Shown here: positions 8,856 through 17,628 of the stretch, one piece after another | How positions within the stretch are numbered: the stretch's first letter is position 1 | How the letters are laid out: every line of letters starts with the position of its first letter | Assembly (NCBI GenBank): GCA_023460975.1 | Contig: JAEWOG010000090.1 | Span: 157,495-221,494, forward strand | Direction: 5' to 3' | DNA from: Actinomycetes bacterium | GTDB lineage: Bacteria > Actinomycetota > Actinomycetes > Propionibacteriales > Nocardioidaceae | Length of the DNA: 64,000 nucleotides | Made by a program: the position numbers and the translations under genes | Notes under the pieces: generated by a model | The model's input: the letters and a program-made list of their open reading frames with translations, nothing else | Told to the model about the DNA's origin: nothing | Databases searched by the model: none

Positions 8856-9670
8856 CAGCCCTCCTCCCGCTCGCCGAACGGCGTCTGAGTGAGCACCCGC
8901 CCCGAGAAGTCCGTCGTGACACGCGCCTGTTCCATGTAGTCGTTGCGCAGGATGAGCGTGATCCGCTCGGCGCCGTCCGGTTGTGGCGACAGGACGGTCG
9001 TCACGCTCGAGACGTCCTCGACCTGCAACGTCTCGACGCTGGTGCGCACGACGTGATCGACGGCGGCCACATCGATCTCGGCCAGATCGAGCGTCCCCGG
9101 CGAGCCTCCGTGCACCGATCCGACCCGCCGGAAGGAACCGTCTTCCCACCGCCAGCGCTGGAATCGGGGCAGATCGGCCTCCACTGGCTGCTCGAACGTG
9201 GCGTAGTCGTCGTCGATCTGGACCCACCCGATGTCGGTGGCACCGAACTGGCGGGCATAGGCGGCTCGGAACTTTTCCAGCCCACTGGAGTGCCGTTCCT
9301 CGCCGACGGCGACAACGACATCGTCCGACCTGGTCTGCTCAAGGACGACGGCCGCACCGAGCCCGCACACGAGCGCCGCCGCGGCCGCGCCGACAGCGAC
9401 CTTGGTACCACGCGAGGTCCGATCCCACCAAGCGCGGAGAGGTCCCAGGGCCCTGGCGCGCCACGACGGTGGGGGTGGCGGCGGCCCTCGAAGGTCGTCG
9501 ATGCACCTCTCGAGGCGCCAGGCGTTGTCGGCTGCGTGCACACCCGCCACCCGCTCCTCGTACTCCGCGAGGGTGATCTGGCCGTCGCCGTACGCCGCGA
9601 GCAACGTGACGAGCGCTTCCTCGCGCACGGCAGAGGTGGGCGGCGACTGACGATCCCGCATCCCCGACAT
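8855..9670 (-). CDS. DUF1707 (SHOCT-like) single-pass membrane protein, first copy
   Basis: About 271 residues from ATG 9670 (ATG 9661 also possible; the frame is open to 9742 and no start has a convincing ribosome site). It has the same architecture as its downstream neighbour: DUF1707 domain (ALVTLLAAYGDGQITLAEYEERVAGVHAADNAWRLERCIDDL), a Pro run, a transmembrane helix (TKVAVGAAAAALVCGLGAAVV), and an outer domain that ends in the motif LILRNDYMEQARVTTDFSGRVLTQTPF, matching VSNEFQESAYVVTDLDGKVLERRPF in the paralogue. Coupled translation suggests a heteromer. Confidence 0.78.
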   Translation of the reverse strand: MSGMRDRQSPPTSAVREEALVTLLAAYGDGQITLAEYEERVAGVHAADNAWRLERCIDDLRGPPPPPPSWRARALGPLRAWWDRTSRGTKVAVGAAAAALVCGLGAAVVLEQTRSDDVVVAVGEERHSSGLEKFRAAYARQFGATDIGWVQIDDDYATFEQPVEADLPRFQRWRWEDGSFRRVGSVHGGSPGTLDLAEIDVAAVDHVVRTSVETLQVEDVSSVTTVLSPQPDGAERITLILRNDYMEQARVTTDFSGRVLTQTPFGEREEG

Positions 9671-9819
9671 ACCGAGGAGTGTGTCCACGAATGGGCTGCC
9701 AGAAACCTGACGGCGGCCCTCCTCGAGCGCTGCACGCGCCAAATCATATCCCCCCGGGGGGTTCTGTCACGGTGGGTGAACATCCTCCAGATGAGCACCG
9801 ATTCCCGGAAGGCGCGGCC

Positions 9820-10206
9820 ATGACTCACGACTCCACCGGCTCCCCCCACGGCAAGGCCGTTCTGCGGGACATCGCTCCCCTCCACGGCGAGCTGCGCCGA
9901 GCCATTCCAGAGGTGTACGCCGGATTCGGGGCACTGTCGAAGGCCGCCTTCACCGACGGAGCCCTGGACCGCAAGACCAAGGAACTGATCGCCTTCGCCA
10001 TCGGCGTGGTCGAGGGATGCGACGGCTGCGTCGCCTCGCACGGCCAGGCCGCAGCCCGGGCGGGCGCCACGCCGCAGGAGGCAGCCGAGGCCATCGGCGT
10101 CACCTTCCTCATGCACGGCGGACCGGCCACCATCCACGGAGCCCGCGCCTTCGACGCCTTCTGCGAGTTCGTCGACGCCATCGACGCCGGAGAAGCGCCA
10201 GCCTGA
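9820..10206 (+). CDS. Carboxymuconolactone decarboxylase / AhpD-like protein
   Basis: A 128-residue protein with the AhpD core EGCDGCVASHGQAAARAG, that is the CxxC disulfide pair followed by His, which transfers reducing equivalents to peroxide in alkylhydroperoxidase D. Length and the KTKELIAFAIGVVEGC motif fit the CMD family. ATG 9820 is chosen for GGAAGG 8 nt upstream. It stands alone, divergent from the DUF1707 genes. The real electron donor and substrate cannot be read from the sequence. Confidence 0.87.
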   Translation: MTHDSTGSPHGKAVLRDIAPLHGELRRAIPEVYAGFGALSKAAFTDGALDRKTKELIAFAIGVVEGCDGCVASHGQAAARAGATPQEAAEAIGVTFLMHGGPATIHGARAFDAFCEFVDAIDAGEAPA

Positions 10207-10222
10207 CGCCTCCTCGATGCCG

Positions 10223-10310
10223 GGTCTCGACAAGCTCGACCAACGACAGTCGCTGGTTGAGCGCATCTCGCTGGTTGAGCCTGTCGAAACCGCGTCTCGA
10301 CAAGCTCGAC
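10223..10310. repeat. REP-like GTCTCGACAAGCTCGACC repeats
   Basis: Three alternating copies of a short palindromic unit: GGTCTCGACAAGCTCGACC, then GCTGGTTGAG...CTGTCGAAACC in inverse orientation, then GTCTCGACAAGCTCGACC. Opposite-facing copies can pair into hairpins. The same family recurs at 30721-30835. Placement between two genes fits an interspersed REP-type element. Confidence 0.7.
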
Positions 10311-10357
10311 CGACGACGAAGGCTCGCCGACCGCCCGCGGCGTGGCCCCGAGATCGC

Positions 10358-10363
10358 TACTCT
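10358..10363 (+). promoter_or_regulatory. -10 box of the carotenoid oxygenase remnant
   Basis: TACTCT ends 7 nt before ATG 10371 with no ribosome site between them, the geometry of a leaderless transcript. Its survival suggests the pseudogene downstream is young. Confidence 0.45.
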
Positions 10364-10370
10364 GCCCGCT

Positions 10371-11260
10371 ATGAACTCTGCGCCCGCCGGCAACCAGTTC
10401 CTCACCGGGTCGTACGCCCCGTCCGCATCGAGCAGACGCTGACCGATCTCCCCGTGACCGGGCACATCCCCGAGCACCTGGACGGGCGGTACCTGCGGAT
10501 CGGCCCCAACCCCATCGCTGAGGTGGACCCCGCGACGTACCACTGGTTCAGCGGCGACGGCATGGTGCACGGCGTCCGCCTGCGCAACGGTCGCGCGCCG
10601 TCGGCCGCCACCGGCTTGCCCTACCTGTGGAACGACGCCTACCCGGCACGGATCGGCGTGATGCCTCGCGATGGCGACAACGGCGACGTGCGCTGGTTCG
10701 AGATCCCGCCCGCTTGGGTGTTCCATCCGATGAACTCCTACGACACGCCCGACGGACGCGTGGTCCTCGACGTGATCCGGCATCCGAAGGTGTTTGCAGC
10801 CAATCCCTCGGGGTTCGACGACGGCGCGCCTCGACTGGAACGGTGGACCATTCACCTCGCCACCGGTCGGGTCGACCAGGAGATCCTCGACGACCGCAAT
10901 CAGGAGTTCCCCCGCATCGACGAGCGGCGGACGGCCCGCGACTACCGGTTCGGGTACGCGCCCGGCTCCAGCGCGGGGCCAGAACTGCTCGACACCCTCA
11001 TCAAGCACGACCTGTCCGCGGGGACGGCCCTGACCCACCAGTGGGGCCCCGGTCAGCGCATCGGCGAGTTCGTGTTCGAACCCACCACGCCCGAGGCCGC
11101 CGAGGATGACGGGGTGCTCATGGGCTTCGTCCACGACGCGGCCAGCGACACCAGCCGCCTCGTCATCCACGACGCCCAGACGCTGGAGGAGATGGCGTCG
11201 GTCCATCTTCCGTGCCGGGTTCCGGACGGCTTCCACGGCAACTGGGTGCCCACCGTGTGA
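10371..11260 (+). pseudogene. Carotenoid oxygenase (RPE65/CCD family), frameshifted and internally deleted
   Basis: The reading starts at ATG 10371 (MNSAPAGNQFLTGSYAP), then loses frame in the run GCCCCG near 10423; the continuation VRIEQTLTDLPVTGHIPEHLDGRYLRIGPNP is in the next frame, so one base is missing. Family motifs then follow (HWFSGDGMVHGVRLRNGRA), but the text jumps straight to GLPYLWNDAYPARIGVMPRDGD, skipping about 150 residues that normally carry two of the four iron-binding histidines. The C-terminal part with VFHPMNSYD and the final HGNW motif is intact. A full homologue is about 450-480 residues. This is a non-functional relic of a carotenoid-cleaving enzyme. Confidence 0.82.
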
Positions 11261-11330
11261 CCCTGTCGCAGCCGGGCTCGCGATGCTAAGTTGGCACCGA
11301 GTGCCACTCCCGTGACTGCCAAGGAGCCCC

Positions 11331-12644
11331 ATGCCCGCTCAGGACGTCCTCGACCGCGTGGCCGCCCAGGCCGCAGCGCTCCCCCAGATGTTCGGCGCGA
11401 TCGACTTCAGCGTGCGCCCGTACCGCTTCACCGACCTCGCGAGCGACCCGGACTCGCTGCGCCCCGGCACCACCCACGAACGACCGCGCCTGCTCGCCGA
11501 CGCCGATCGCGTGGCCCTCATCGAGGCCTACACGATGCTGGGAGACACCGTCGCCGACGCGTACGCCGCGCTGCTGCCCGAACTCGGCTTCGGCTCCCTC
11601 GTGAGCATGCTCAAGGATGCGTGCGACCACGGAGTCGACTCGGTGCCAGATGCCCCACCCGAGCTCGTGGCCCTCATCAAGGACATGGAGCGCCTGCCCG
11701 ACTGGATCGACTTCGACCTCGTCGAGCGCGGCGCCCAGCAGGAGCGCAACAGCATCGCCAACCTTGCTCCGTACGGGATCCGCGGCGCCTTCGTCGGCAC
11801 CTTCATGAACGCGTACGCAGCCCTGCCCATGGCGCTCACCGGCGCTTTGGACCACCGCACCGCTGCCACGCGCATCAAGGAGACCGCGGTCTTCTTCACC
11901 AGCACCGCGCTGCCCGGGTCGTTGCGGCGTTCCGGGCCCGGTTTCAAGGCGGCCGCCATGGTGCGCCTGATGCACTCGATGGTGCGCTTCAACATCCTCA
12001 CCCGCGGCAACAAGTGGGATCCCGCCATCTACGGCGTGCCCATCCCCCAGGTCGACCAGATGCCGGCCGGCCTGATCGCATCCTTCATGCTCGCGCGCAA
12101 GGTGCTCGACTCCGGGCGTACCGAGTTCTCCCCCGAGGAGCGCGCACGGATCGAGTTCGCGCGCTACCGCTGCTTCCTGCTGGGCCTGCCCGAGGAACTC
12201 CTCGGTGACACACCACAGGAGATCGTCGACCTGCTGATGACTCGCCACGCGACCCTGCGCGACGCCTACGACGACGCGACCTGCGGCGCCCTCGTGCGAG
12301 CCACCATGGCCGCGACGCTGCAGCCCGGCGAGGGCCGCAAGGACCGTCTGGTCGAGAGCTTCGAGCGCAGCTTCTCCCAAGTCTTCTTCATCAAGGGGTT
12401 CCTCAACGGCAACGCCGAGAAGGCCGCCGCGATGGGGATCGCGGTCACGCCGCTGGACCGCGCCAAGGCCGTGATGGTGCTGGCTCCGATCGCGGCACAA
12501 CTGGCCACGTACGGCGTGCTGCTCAAGGTTCCAGCGACACGCTCGGCGGCAGATCGTCGGCTCGTGGCCAAGATGAACCGCTACCTCGCCACCCTGGGCC
12601 GGGCCGAGTACGCCACCCACGCAGACGACTACCGCCACGTCTGA
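11331..12644 (+). CDS. Oxygenase MpaB family (DUF2236) protein
   Basis: A 437-residue protein preceded by AAGGAG at the right distance from ATG 11331. It carries the DUF2236 signature with GAFVGTFMNAYAALPM, the charged helix pair around RIKETAVFFTST and the conserved MVRLMHSMVRFN, whose His is the haem ligand candidate in this fold. The family includes MpaB and the rubber oxygenase Lcp, b-type haem enzymes that cleave isoprenoid chains. Substrate here is unknown; position directly after a carotenoid oxygenase relic suggests polyene or isoprenoid chemistry, as inference. Confidence 0.8.
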   Translation: MPAQDVLDRVAAQAAALPQMFGAIDFSVRPYRFTDLASDPDSLRPGTTHERPRLLADADRVALIEAYTMLGDTVADAYAALLPELGFGSLVSMLKDACDHGVDSVPDAPPELVALIKDMERLPDWIDFDLVERGAQQERNSIANLAPYGIRGAFVGTFMNAYAALPMALTGALDHRTAATRIKETAVFFTSTALPGSLRRSGPGFKAAAMVRLMHSMVRFNILTRGNKWDPAIYGVPIPQVDQMPAGLIASFMLARKVLDSGRTEFSPEERARIEFARYRCFLLGLPEELLGDTPQEIVDLLMTRHATLRDAYDDATCGALVRATMAATLQPGEGRKDRLVESFERSFSQVFFIKGFLNGNAEKAAAMGIAVTPLDRAKAVMVLAPIAAQLATYGVLLKVPATRSAADRRLVAKMNRYLATLGRAEYATHADDYRHV

Positions 12645-12682
12645 GACGCCGCCGCCGTCAGGGCGCCGCTCGCCCGGGGTGG

Positions 12683-15600
12683 TCAGTCGAAGAGGGCGCG
12701 CACGTCGTCGGCATCGAGTCCGGTGCCCACGGCACCCTCGCCAGCGAAGACGGAGGCAAACAGGGCCGCCTTGCGCTCCTTGAGCGCCATCACCTTCTCC
12801 TCGATGGTGCCCGCGCTGACCAGCCTGTACACCATCACCGGCCGCTCCTGGCCGATGCGGTGGGCCCGGTCGACCGCCTGCGCCTCGGCTGCGGGGTTCC
12901 ACCAGGGGTCGAGGACGAACACGTAGTCGGCCTCGGTGAGAGTCAGTCCCACTCCGCCGGCCTTGAGGCTGATCAGGAACGCGTCGCCTTCGCCAGATTT
13001 GAACGCCTCGATCTCCGCGCCACGTCGCCTCGTGCTGCCGTCGAGATAGCGGCATGCCACGCCCTCGGCCTCCAACCGCTGCCTCGCCCGCTGCAGGAAG
13101 CCCGTGAACTGGCTGAAGACCAGCGCGCGGTGCCCCTCAGCGACCAACTCGACGAGGTGATCGACGAGCACGTCCAGCTTGGCCGACCCGACGTCCTCGT
13201 GCTCCGCGTCGACCAGCGCCGCATCCAGACTGAGTTGCCGCAGCCGCGTCAGGGCGCTGAAGATGGCGACCCGGTTGCGGTCGAAGTCGTCGACCAGCCC
13301 CAGGATCGCCTGCCGCTCCCGCTGGAGCCACGTGTCGTACAGGGTGCGGTGACGGTCGTTGAGGATCACCTCGACGACCTGCTCCTGCTTCGGGGGCAGG
13401 TCCGCCGCCACGATCTCCTTGGTCCGACGCAGCACGAAGGGACGCACCCGGGATCGGAACCGCTCGAGCGCACGTTGATCGCCCTGCTTCTCCACCGGAC
13501 GCACCACCTGCTCGGTGAACTCGCGCACCGACGGGTACAAGCCCGGCGCCACGACCGCGAGCAGCGCCCAGAGCTCGAGCAGCCGATTTTCGAAGGGCGT
13601 GCCCGTGACAGCCAGTTTGAAGGGAGCATCCACTCCCCGCACCGCCTGATAGGTCTTGCTCTGGTGGTTCTTGATCGACTGCGCCTCGTCGAGCACGAGA
13701 CCACCCCAGCGCTGGGTCGCGTACGCCTCCGCCTCGAGCCGCAACAGGGTGTACGAGGTGACCACCACGTCGGCCCCCGCCACCGCGTCGGCCAGATCGC
13801 TGCCCCTGCGCGCCCGCGAGGCGTCGACGACTCGTACGTCGAGTGCCGGCGCGTGGCGGCGAGCCTCACTGGCCCACGCCGTCATCACGCTCGTCGGGGC
13901 CACGACGAGGAACGGGGCCGCGCCGCGGGATCGGGCATGGGCCACCAACGCCAGCGTTTGCAGGGTCTTGCCCAACCCCATGTCGTCGGCGAGGATCCCG
14001 CCCAGCTCCAGGCTCCACAGGTGGGCCAACCACCGGAAGCCCTCGCGCTGGTAGGACCGCAGGGTGCTGACCACGCCCACGGGCTCGACGTCGGGCAGGT
14101 CCGTGTGCCCGATCAGGGCCTTGGCGGCGTCCACCCACTGCGCCGCGCGCGGGTCGACGACGCCCAACTCGGCCAGGTCGTGCCACAGCCCCAGGTCCCG
14201 CTGGGCGACCCGCACGCCATCACCGCGACCGGAGCGAATCTGCGCCGCGGCGGCCACCAGCTCTGCGAGGCGGTGGAACTCCGGGCGATCCGTGGAGACC
14301 ACCAACCCACCCGGGGCGAGCACCTGGGGCTCACCCAAGGTGAGGGCCTCCAGCACCAGCGCGACCGGGACCCGGACGCCATCGACAGTGATCACCACGG
14401 ACAGGTCGAGCCAGTCGGTGGGCGCCTCGGGGTCGTCATCCGCCGCGACGAACTCGATGCTCGCCTCCCCCACGGCCTCACGAAACTCCGGGAGCTCACC
14501 CTCCTCCACGACCTCCACCCCCTGATGAGCACGCAGGGCGGGCAGGTCGCGGCGGGCGAAGTCGACGGCAGCCAGGCCGGTCAACCGCCGGGAGGGCTGC
14601 AGGTGGGCGAAGTCGCCAGCCTCCCCCAGGAGACGACGCTCCTGGGCCGGGCGACGGACCACGGTGGCCTGCGCCGGACCGTCCAGGGCGAAGGCAGACC
14701 CGTCCGGGTAGATCCAGTCCCATCGCACGGTGGCGTCGAGGTCGTCCCACGCGACTGTGGCGCGCAGCCGTGGCGGCACCTGGTCGGGCAGGTCCTGGGA
14801 CCCGTCGGAGGAGACGACGGCGAACTGTTCGCGCAGGCGAGGCAGGTAGTCGCGGACGAAGCGCGCCCGATCCTCGCTGGGGATCTGGAGCACCCCCGAC
14901 CGGCGATGGATGTCCACCAGGTGCGCAGGCACGCCCCCGGCGATGGGCGCGACCAGGAGGCGAACCTTCGGGTAGGCGGCGGTGGTGTTGGCCTTCACCG
15001 GGTGGACGAGACCGACGCTGTGCGGCACCCGACCCAGCAGGTGCAGGTCCTCACCGGTCGTGAACTCACCGCCATGCCAGACCCCCACCCGCACCTGGCT
15101 CCCCTGGCCGGTGTCGACCACGTCCACGGCGATCTCGACCGGATCGTCGGCGACCTCGACGCTGGAGATCCGCTCGCCGCCGACGAACTCGAGCCCGACG
15201 TCGCGGGCCGCCGCGAGCAGCCCCGTCAGCTGTGGCCCGATCCCGGTCAGGTCCGCCATGTCGCGCGGCACGGTGTGCCCGAAGGCTCGGACGAACCCCG
15301 CCAGCACCTCCAACTGGTCGGGGTCGTGCTCAGTGTCGAACTGCGGTGTCTGTGCGGTGGCCCAGGTGATGCCGGTCTTGATCCAGTTCTCGCGCGCCCC
15401 GCGACGCACCGGTCGCACCCACAGGTGGCTCGTGTCGCTGCCCCGCCAAGCACGCCGGGTGGGGCGCGGCAACTCGAAACGCAGACCCAGCTGGCGCCTG
15501 CCCACGGTCGGCTCGGGCGCCGACTCCGCGCTGGCCAGCAGGTCGTCGAGGGTGCGCTGCCAGGGCCGTACGGGAGCGCGCGGGGTCAGCGATCCCGCGG

Positions 15601-15880
15601 AGCGCACGACGCGCAGCAACGCCACGGCGTGCTTGCAGTCGCGTCCCACGGGGCACGTGCACGAGGTGTGGATGGACTGCCCGATCACCACCGCCTCGAC
15701 ACGGTACGGCTGGATGCTGGCACCGCGCACCCGACCACGCACCATGAAACCGCCGGGCCCCAGATCCTCGACCTCCGCGGACAGCACCGCGCCCTTGGCC
15801 GCGTACGCCGCACCGCGCGCCAGCGCACCCGGGTCGAACGCCCGGTGCAGCATCACGTCGGTGAGGGTCTTTGAATCCAC
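12683..15880 (-). CDS. SWIM zinc finger / SNF2-family helicase
   Basis: A 1065-residue DNA-dependent ATPase. A SWIM finger (CTCPVGRDCKH, about residues 73-84) near the N-terminus is followed by a long linker domain. The SNF2 ATPase comes next: DDMGLGKT (motif I, about 632) and DEAQ (motif II, about 728). The C-terminal helicase lobe holds LVFSQFTGF, GGVGLTLTEADYVFVLDPWWNP and QAVDRAHRIGQ (motif VI). This is the bacterial HepA/RapA-like group of Swi2/Snf2 proteins, expected to remodel protein-DNA or RNA polymerase complexes. It is monocistronic and converges with the MpaB-like gene. Confidence 0.93.
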   Translation of the reverse strand: MDSKTLTDVMLHRAFDPGALARGAAYAAKGAVLSAEVEDLGPGGFMVRGRVRGASIQPYRVEAVVIGQSIHTSCTCPVGRDCKHAVALLRVVRSAGSLTPRAPVRPWQRTLDDLLASAESAPEPTVGRRQLGLRFELPRPTRRAWRGSDTSHLWVRPVRRGARENWIKTGITWATAQTPQFDTEHDPDQLEVLAGFVRAFGHTVPRDMADLTGIGPQLTGLLAAARDVGLEFVGGERISSVEVADDPVEIAVDVVDTGQGSQVRVGVWHGGEFTTGEDLHLLGRVPHSVGLVHPVKANTTAAYPKVRLLVAPIAGGVPAHLVDIHRRSGVLQIPSEDRARFVRDYLPRLREQFAVVSSDGSQDLPDQVPPRLRATVAWDDLDATVRWDWIYPDGSAFALDGPAQATVVRRPAQERRLLGEAGDFAHLQPSRRLTGLAAVDFARRDLPALRAHQGVEVVEEGELPEFREAVGEASIEFVAADDDPEAPTDWLDLSVVITVDGVRVPVALVLEALTLGEPQVLAPGGLVVSTDRPEFHRLAELVAAAAQIRSGRGDGVRVAQRDLGLWHDLAELGVVDPRAAQWVDAAKALIGHTDLPDVEPVGVVSTLRSYQREGFRWLAHLWSLELGGILADDMGLGKTLQTLALVAHARSRGAAPFLVVAPTSVMTAWASEARRHAPALDVRVVDASRARRGSDLADAVAGADVVVTSYTLLRLEAEAYATQRWGGLVLDEAQSIKNHQSKTYQAVRGVDAPFKLAVTGTPFENRLLELWALLAVVAPGLYPSVREFTEQVVRPVEKQGDQRALERFRSRVRPFVLRRTKEIVAADLPPKQEQVVEVILNDRHRTLYDTWLQRERQAILGLVDDFDRNRVAIFSALTRLRQLSLDAALVDAEHEDVGSAKLDVLVDHLVELVAEGHRALVFSQFTGFLQRARQRLEAEGVACRYLDGSTRRRGAEIEAFKSGEGDAFLISLKAGGVGLTLTEADYVFVLDPWWNPAAEAQAVDRAHRIGQERPVMVYRLVSAGTIEEKVMALKERKAALFASVFAGEGAVGTGLDADDVRALFD

Positions 15881-15939
15881 GCCCGCAGGGTGTCACACGG
15901 GACCGACGATCCGCAGCGCGCGGCGGTGTCTGTGTGGAC

Positions 15940-16536
15940 TCACCGGGGCTGGGGTGCCAACACAGCAAACGCCTCGTCGAAGAACTCCCCGACTGCAACG
16001 ATCCCCCCGCCCGCGAGCCAGGCTCGGACGCCGGCCAGGAAGGCGCCCATCGCGGCCGCCGCGACCACGGCTCCGTAGAGCGCGGACTCGTCGTCCAGCC
16101 CCGCGCGCGCGTTGACGACGGCGGCCAACCCAGCCCGCCACGCATCGACCCGGGTGAGGTAGCCGGCCCTCAGGGACGTGTTCTCCTCAACCAGTCGAAC
16201 GAGCTCCAGCGCCGACGCGGGATCCTCCGTGGTCCACGCCTCGAACGGATCCATGCAGTGACGCAGCGCCGACCAGACGTCCTCCTGCGCGGGGCGTTGG
16301 AGGAAGATCAGCGACCCCTCGACGCCCAGGTCCTCGAAGAGGGTCCCGACGACGCCTTCCTTGCCCTGGAAGTAGCGGAAGAAGGTGCGGCGACCCAGAC
16401 CGGCCGATGCGCAGATCTCGTCGACCGTGGTGGCATCGAAGCCCTTGGCGAGGAAGAGCCGGAGCGCGTGCTGGGCCACCTCGTCGCGCGCCTGGTCCCT
16501 CACGCGCTGTTGGAGGCTCGGCACGACGTCGGGCAT
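15940..16536 (-). CDS. TetR family transcriptional regulator
   Basis: A 198-residue repressor. The N-terminal helix-turn-helix reads ALRLFLAKGFDATTVDEICASAGLGRRTFFRYFQGKEGV (residues about 24-62), the TetR_N signature. The C-terminal ligand domain is all-helical and not assignable to a ligand class. ATG 16536 is selected because a perfect 14-bp palindrome lies immediately upstream. The gene is divergent from an FKBP lipoprotein gene, the likeliest co-regulated target. Confidence 0.9.
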   Translation of the reverse strand: MPDVVPSLQQRVRDQARDEVAQHALRLFLAKGFDATTVDEICASAGLGRRTFFRYFQGKEGVVGTLFEDLGVEGSLIFLQRPAQEDVWSALRHCMDPFEAWTTEDPASALELVRLVEENTSLRAGYLTRVDAWRAGLAAVVNARAGLDDESALYGAVVAAAAMGAFLAGVRAWLAGGGIVAVGEFFDEAFAVLAPQPR

Positions 16537-16540
16537 GGGT

Positions 16541-16554
16541 CGCACTCTAGTGCG
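16541..16554. promoter_or_regulatory. Palindromic operator between tetR and the FKBP gene
   Basis: CGCACTCTAGTGCG is a perfect inverted repeat (6-bp arms, 2-bp centre) lying 4 nt upstream of the TetR start codon. Size and place fit autorepression by the adjacent TetR protein. Confidence 0.6.
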
Positions 16555-16595
16555 CACGATCTCGGCCGTGTGCCTGCGCGTTCGGGGGCACTGGC

Positions 16596-16601
16596 TAGCC
16601 T
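16596..16601 (+). promoter_or_regulatory. -10 box of the FKBP lipoprotein gene
   Basis: TAGCCT lies 34 nt upstream of the GTG start, leaving a short leader that contains GAAGGA at 16625-16630. No good -35 is seen. Confidence 0.4.
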
Positions 16602-16635
16602 GACGAGGATCCATCCCCCTCCCCGAAGGAACTCC

Positions 16636-17604
16636 GTGTCCCGCAACTCGCGTCGCTTCATCGCCGTCATCGGCCTGCTCCTCCCCCTCACACTCGCCTC
16701 GTGCGGCGGCTCCACCGCCAAGGATTCGGACTCCAAGACGGGCCCCACCGGCGACCAGCTCGCCGAGGTCGAGTTCGACGGCACCGTGGGCGAGGAGCTC
16801 AAGGCGACGTGGAAGTCCAAGGTCGCCCTCCCGGAGAAGACCACCGTGACCACGCTCGTACGAGGTGACGGAGACGAGATCGCCGAGGGCGACACCGTCA
16901 ACACCTACCTGTGGGTGGGCAACGGCAGCACCAAGAAGCAGATCTACAACGACTACGAATACGGCGCAACCGAGGCGATCCCCCACAGCCCCGAGATGGG
17001 CGAGGTGTGGTCGGAGGTCTTCGAGGGCGCCACGTACGGCTCGCGCGTCGTCGCGGTGACGACTCCCGCCCGGCTGTTCGGCGGCGATGGCTCGGAGAAC
17101 CCCTTGGGCCTCGGCGAGGATGACGCCGTGGTCATGGTGGCCGACTTCGTCGACAAGCAGGAGGCCTCGCCCACCCCGACCGACGACAAGGCCCACGACG
17201 TCACGCCAGACAAGATGCCGGCAGTCGTGGAGTCCCAGGGCAAGCCCACGGGACTCGACTTCACGGGCATCGAGGAGCCGGAGCTCGACACTCCGGTGCA
17301 GCGAGTCGTCCTCAAGGAGGGCAAGGGCGCGAAGGTGGAGGCCGACGACACCGTGACCGTCAACTACCTCGGCGCGACGTTCGACGCCAAGGAGCCCTTC
17401 GACGAGAGCTTCTCCGCCGACCCGCTCACCTCCTCGCTGAGCGGGCTGATCCCCGGGTGGAGCATCGGCCTCGAGGGAGTCACCGTTGGCAGCCGCGTGC
17501 TCGTGCAGATCCCGCCCGCGTACGGCTACGGCACCCAGGGCAGCGGCGCGATCGAGTCCAACGCGACTCTGTGGTTCGTGATCGACGTCGTCAAGGCGAA
17601 GTGA
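16636..17604 (+). CDS. FKBP-type peptidyl-prolyl isomerase lipoprotein with two FKBP-like domains
   Basis: A 322-residue exported protein. Signal peptide with lipobox LASC (Cys near residue 23) anchors it to the outer face of the membrane. Two FKBP-like domains follow: a diverged one (about 60-165, VRGDGDEIAEGDTVNTYLWVGNG) and a canonical one (about 220-322) with VTVNYLGATFD, LIPGWSIGLEGVTVGSRVLVQIPPAYGYG and the terminal LWFVIDVV. The second should catalyse cis-trans isomerisation of X-Pro bonds in secreted proteins. The start is GTG 16636, 5 nt after GAAGGA. It is divergent from tetR. Confidence 0.9.
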   Translation: MSRNSRRFIAVIGLLLPLTLASCGGSTAKDSDSKTGPTGDQLAEVEFDGTVGEELKATWKSKVALPEKTTVTTLVRGDGDEIAEGDTVNTYLWVGNGSTKKQIYNDYEYGATEAIPHSPEMGEVWSEVFEGATYGSRVVAVTTPARLFGGDGSENPLGLGEDDAVVMVADFVDKQEASPTPTDDKAHDVTPDKMPAVVESQGKPTGLDFTGIEEPELDTPVQRVVLKEGKGAKVEADDTVTVNYLGATFDAKEPFDESFSADPLTSSLSGLIPGWSIGLEGVTVGSRVLVQIPPAYGYGTQGSGAIESNATLWFVIDVVKAK

Positions 17605-17628
17605 TCCCGCAGCGCGCCCACGACCGGG

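Noticed and set aside
12860..15874. Open frame of 1004 codons on the plus strand
   Set aside because: It mirrors the SNF2 helicase gene, whose motifs are complete; the plus frame has low-complexity composition only.
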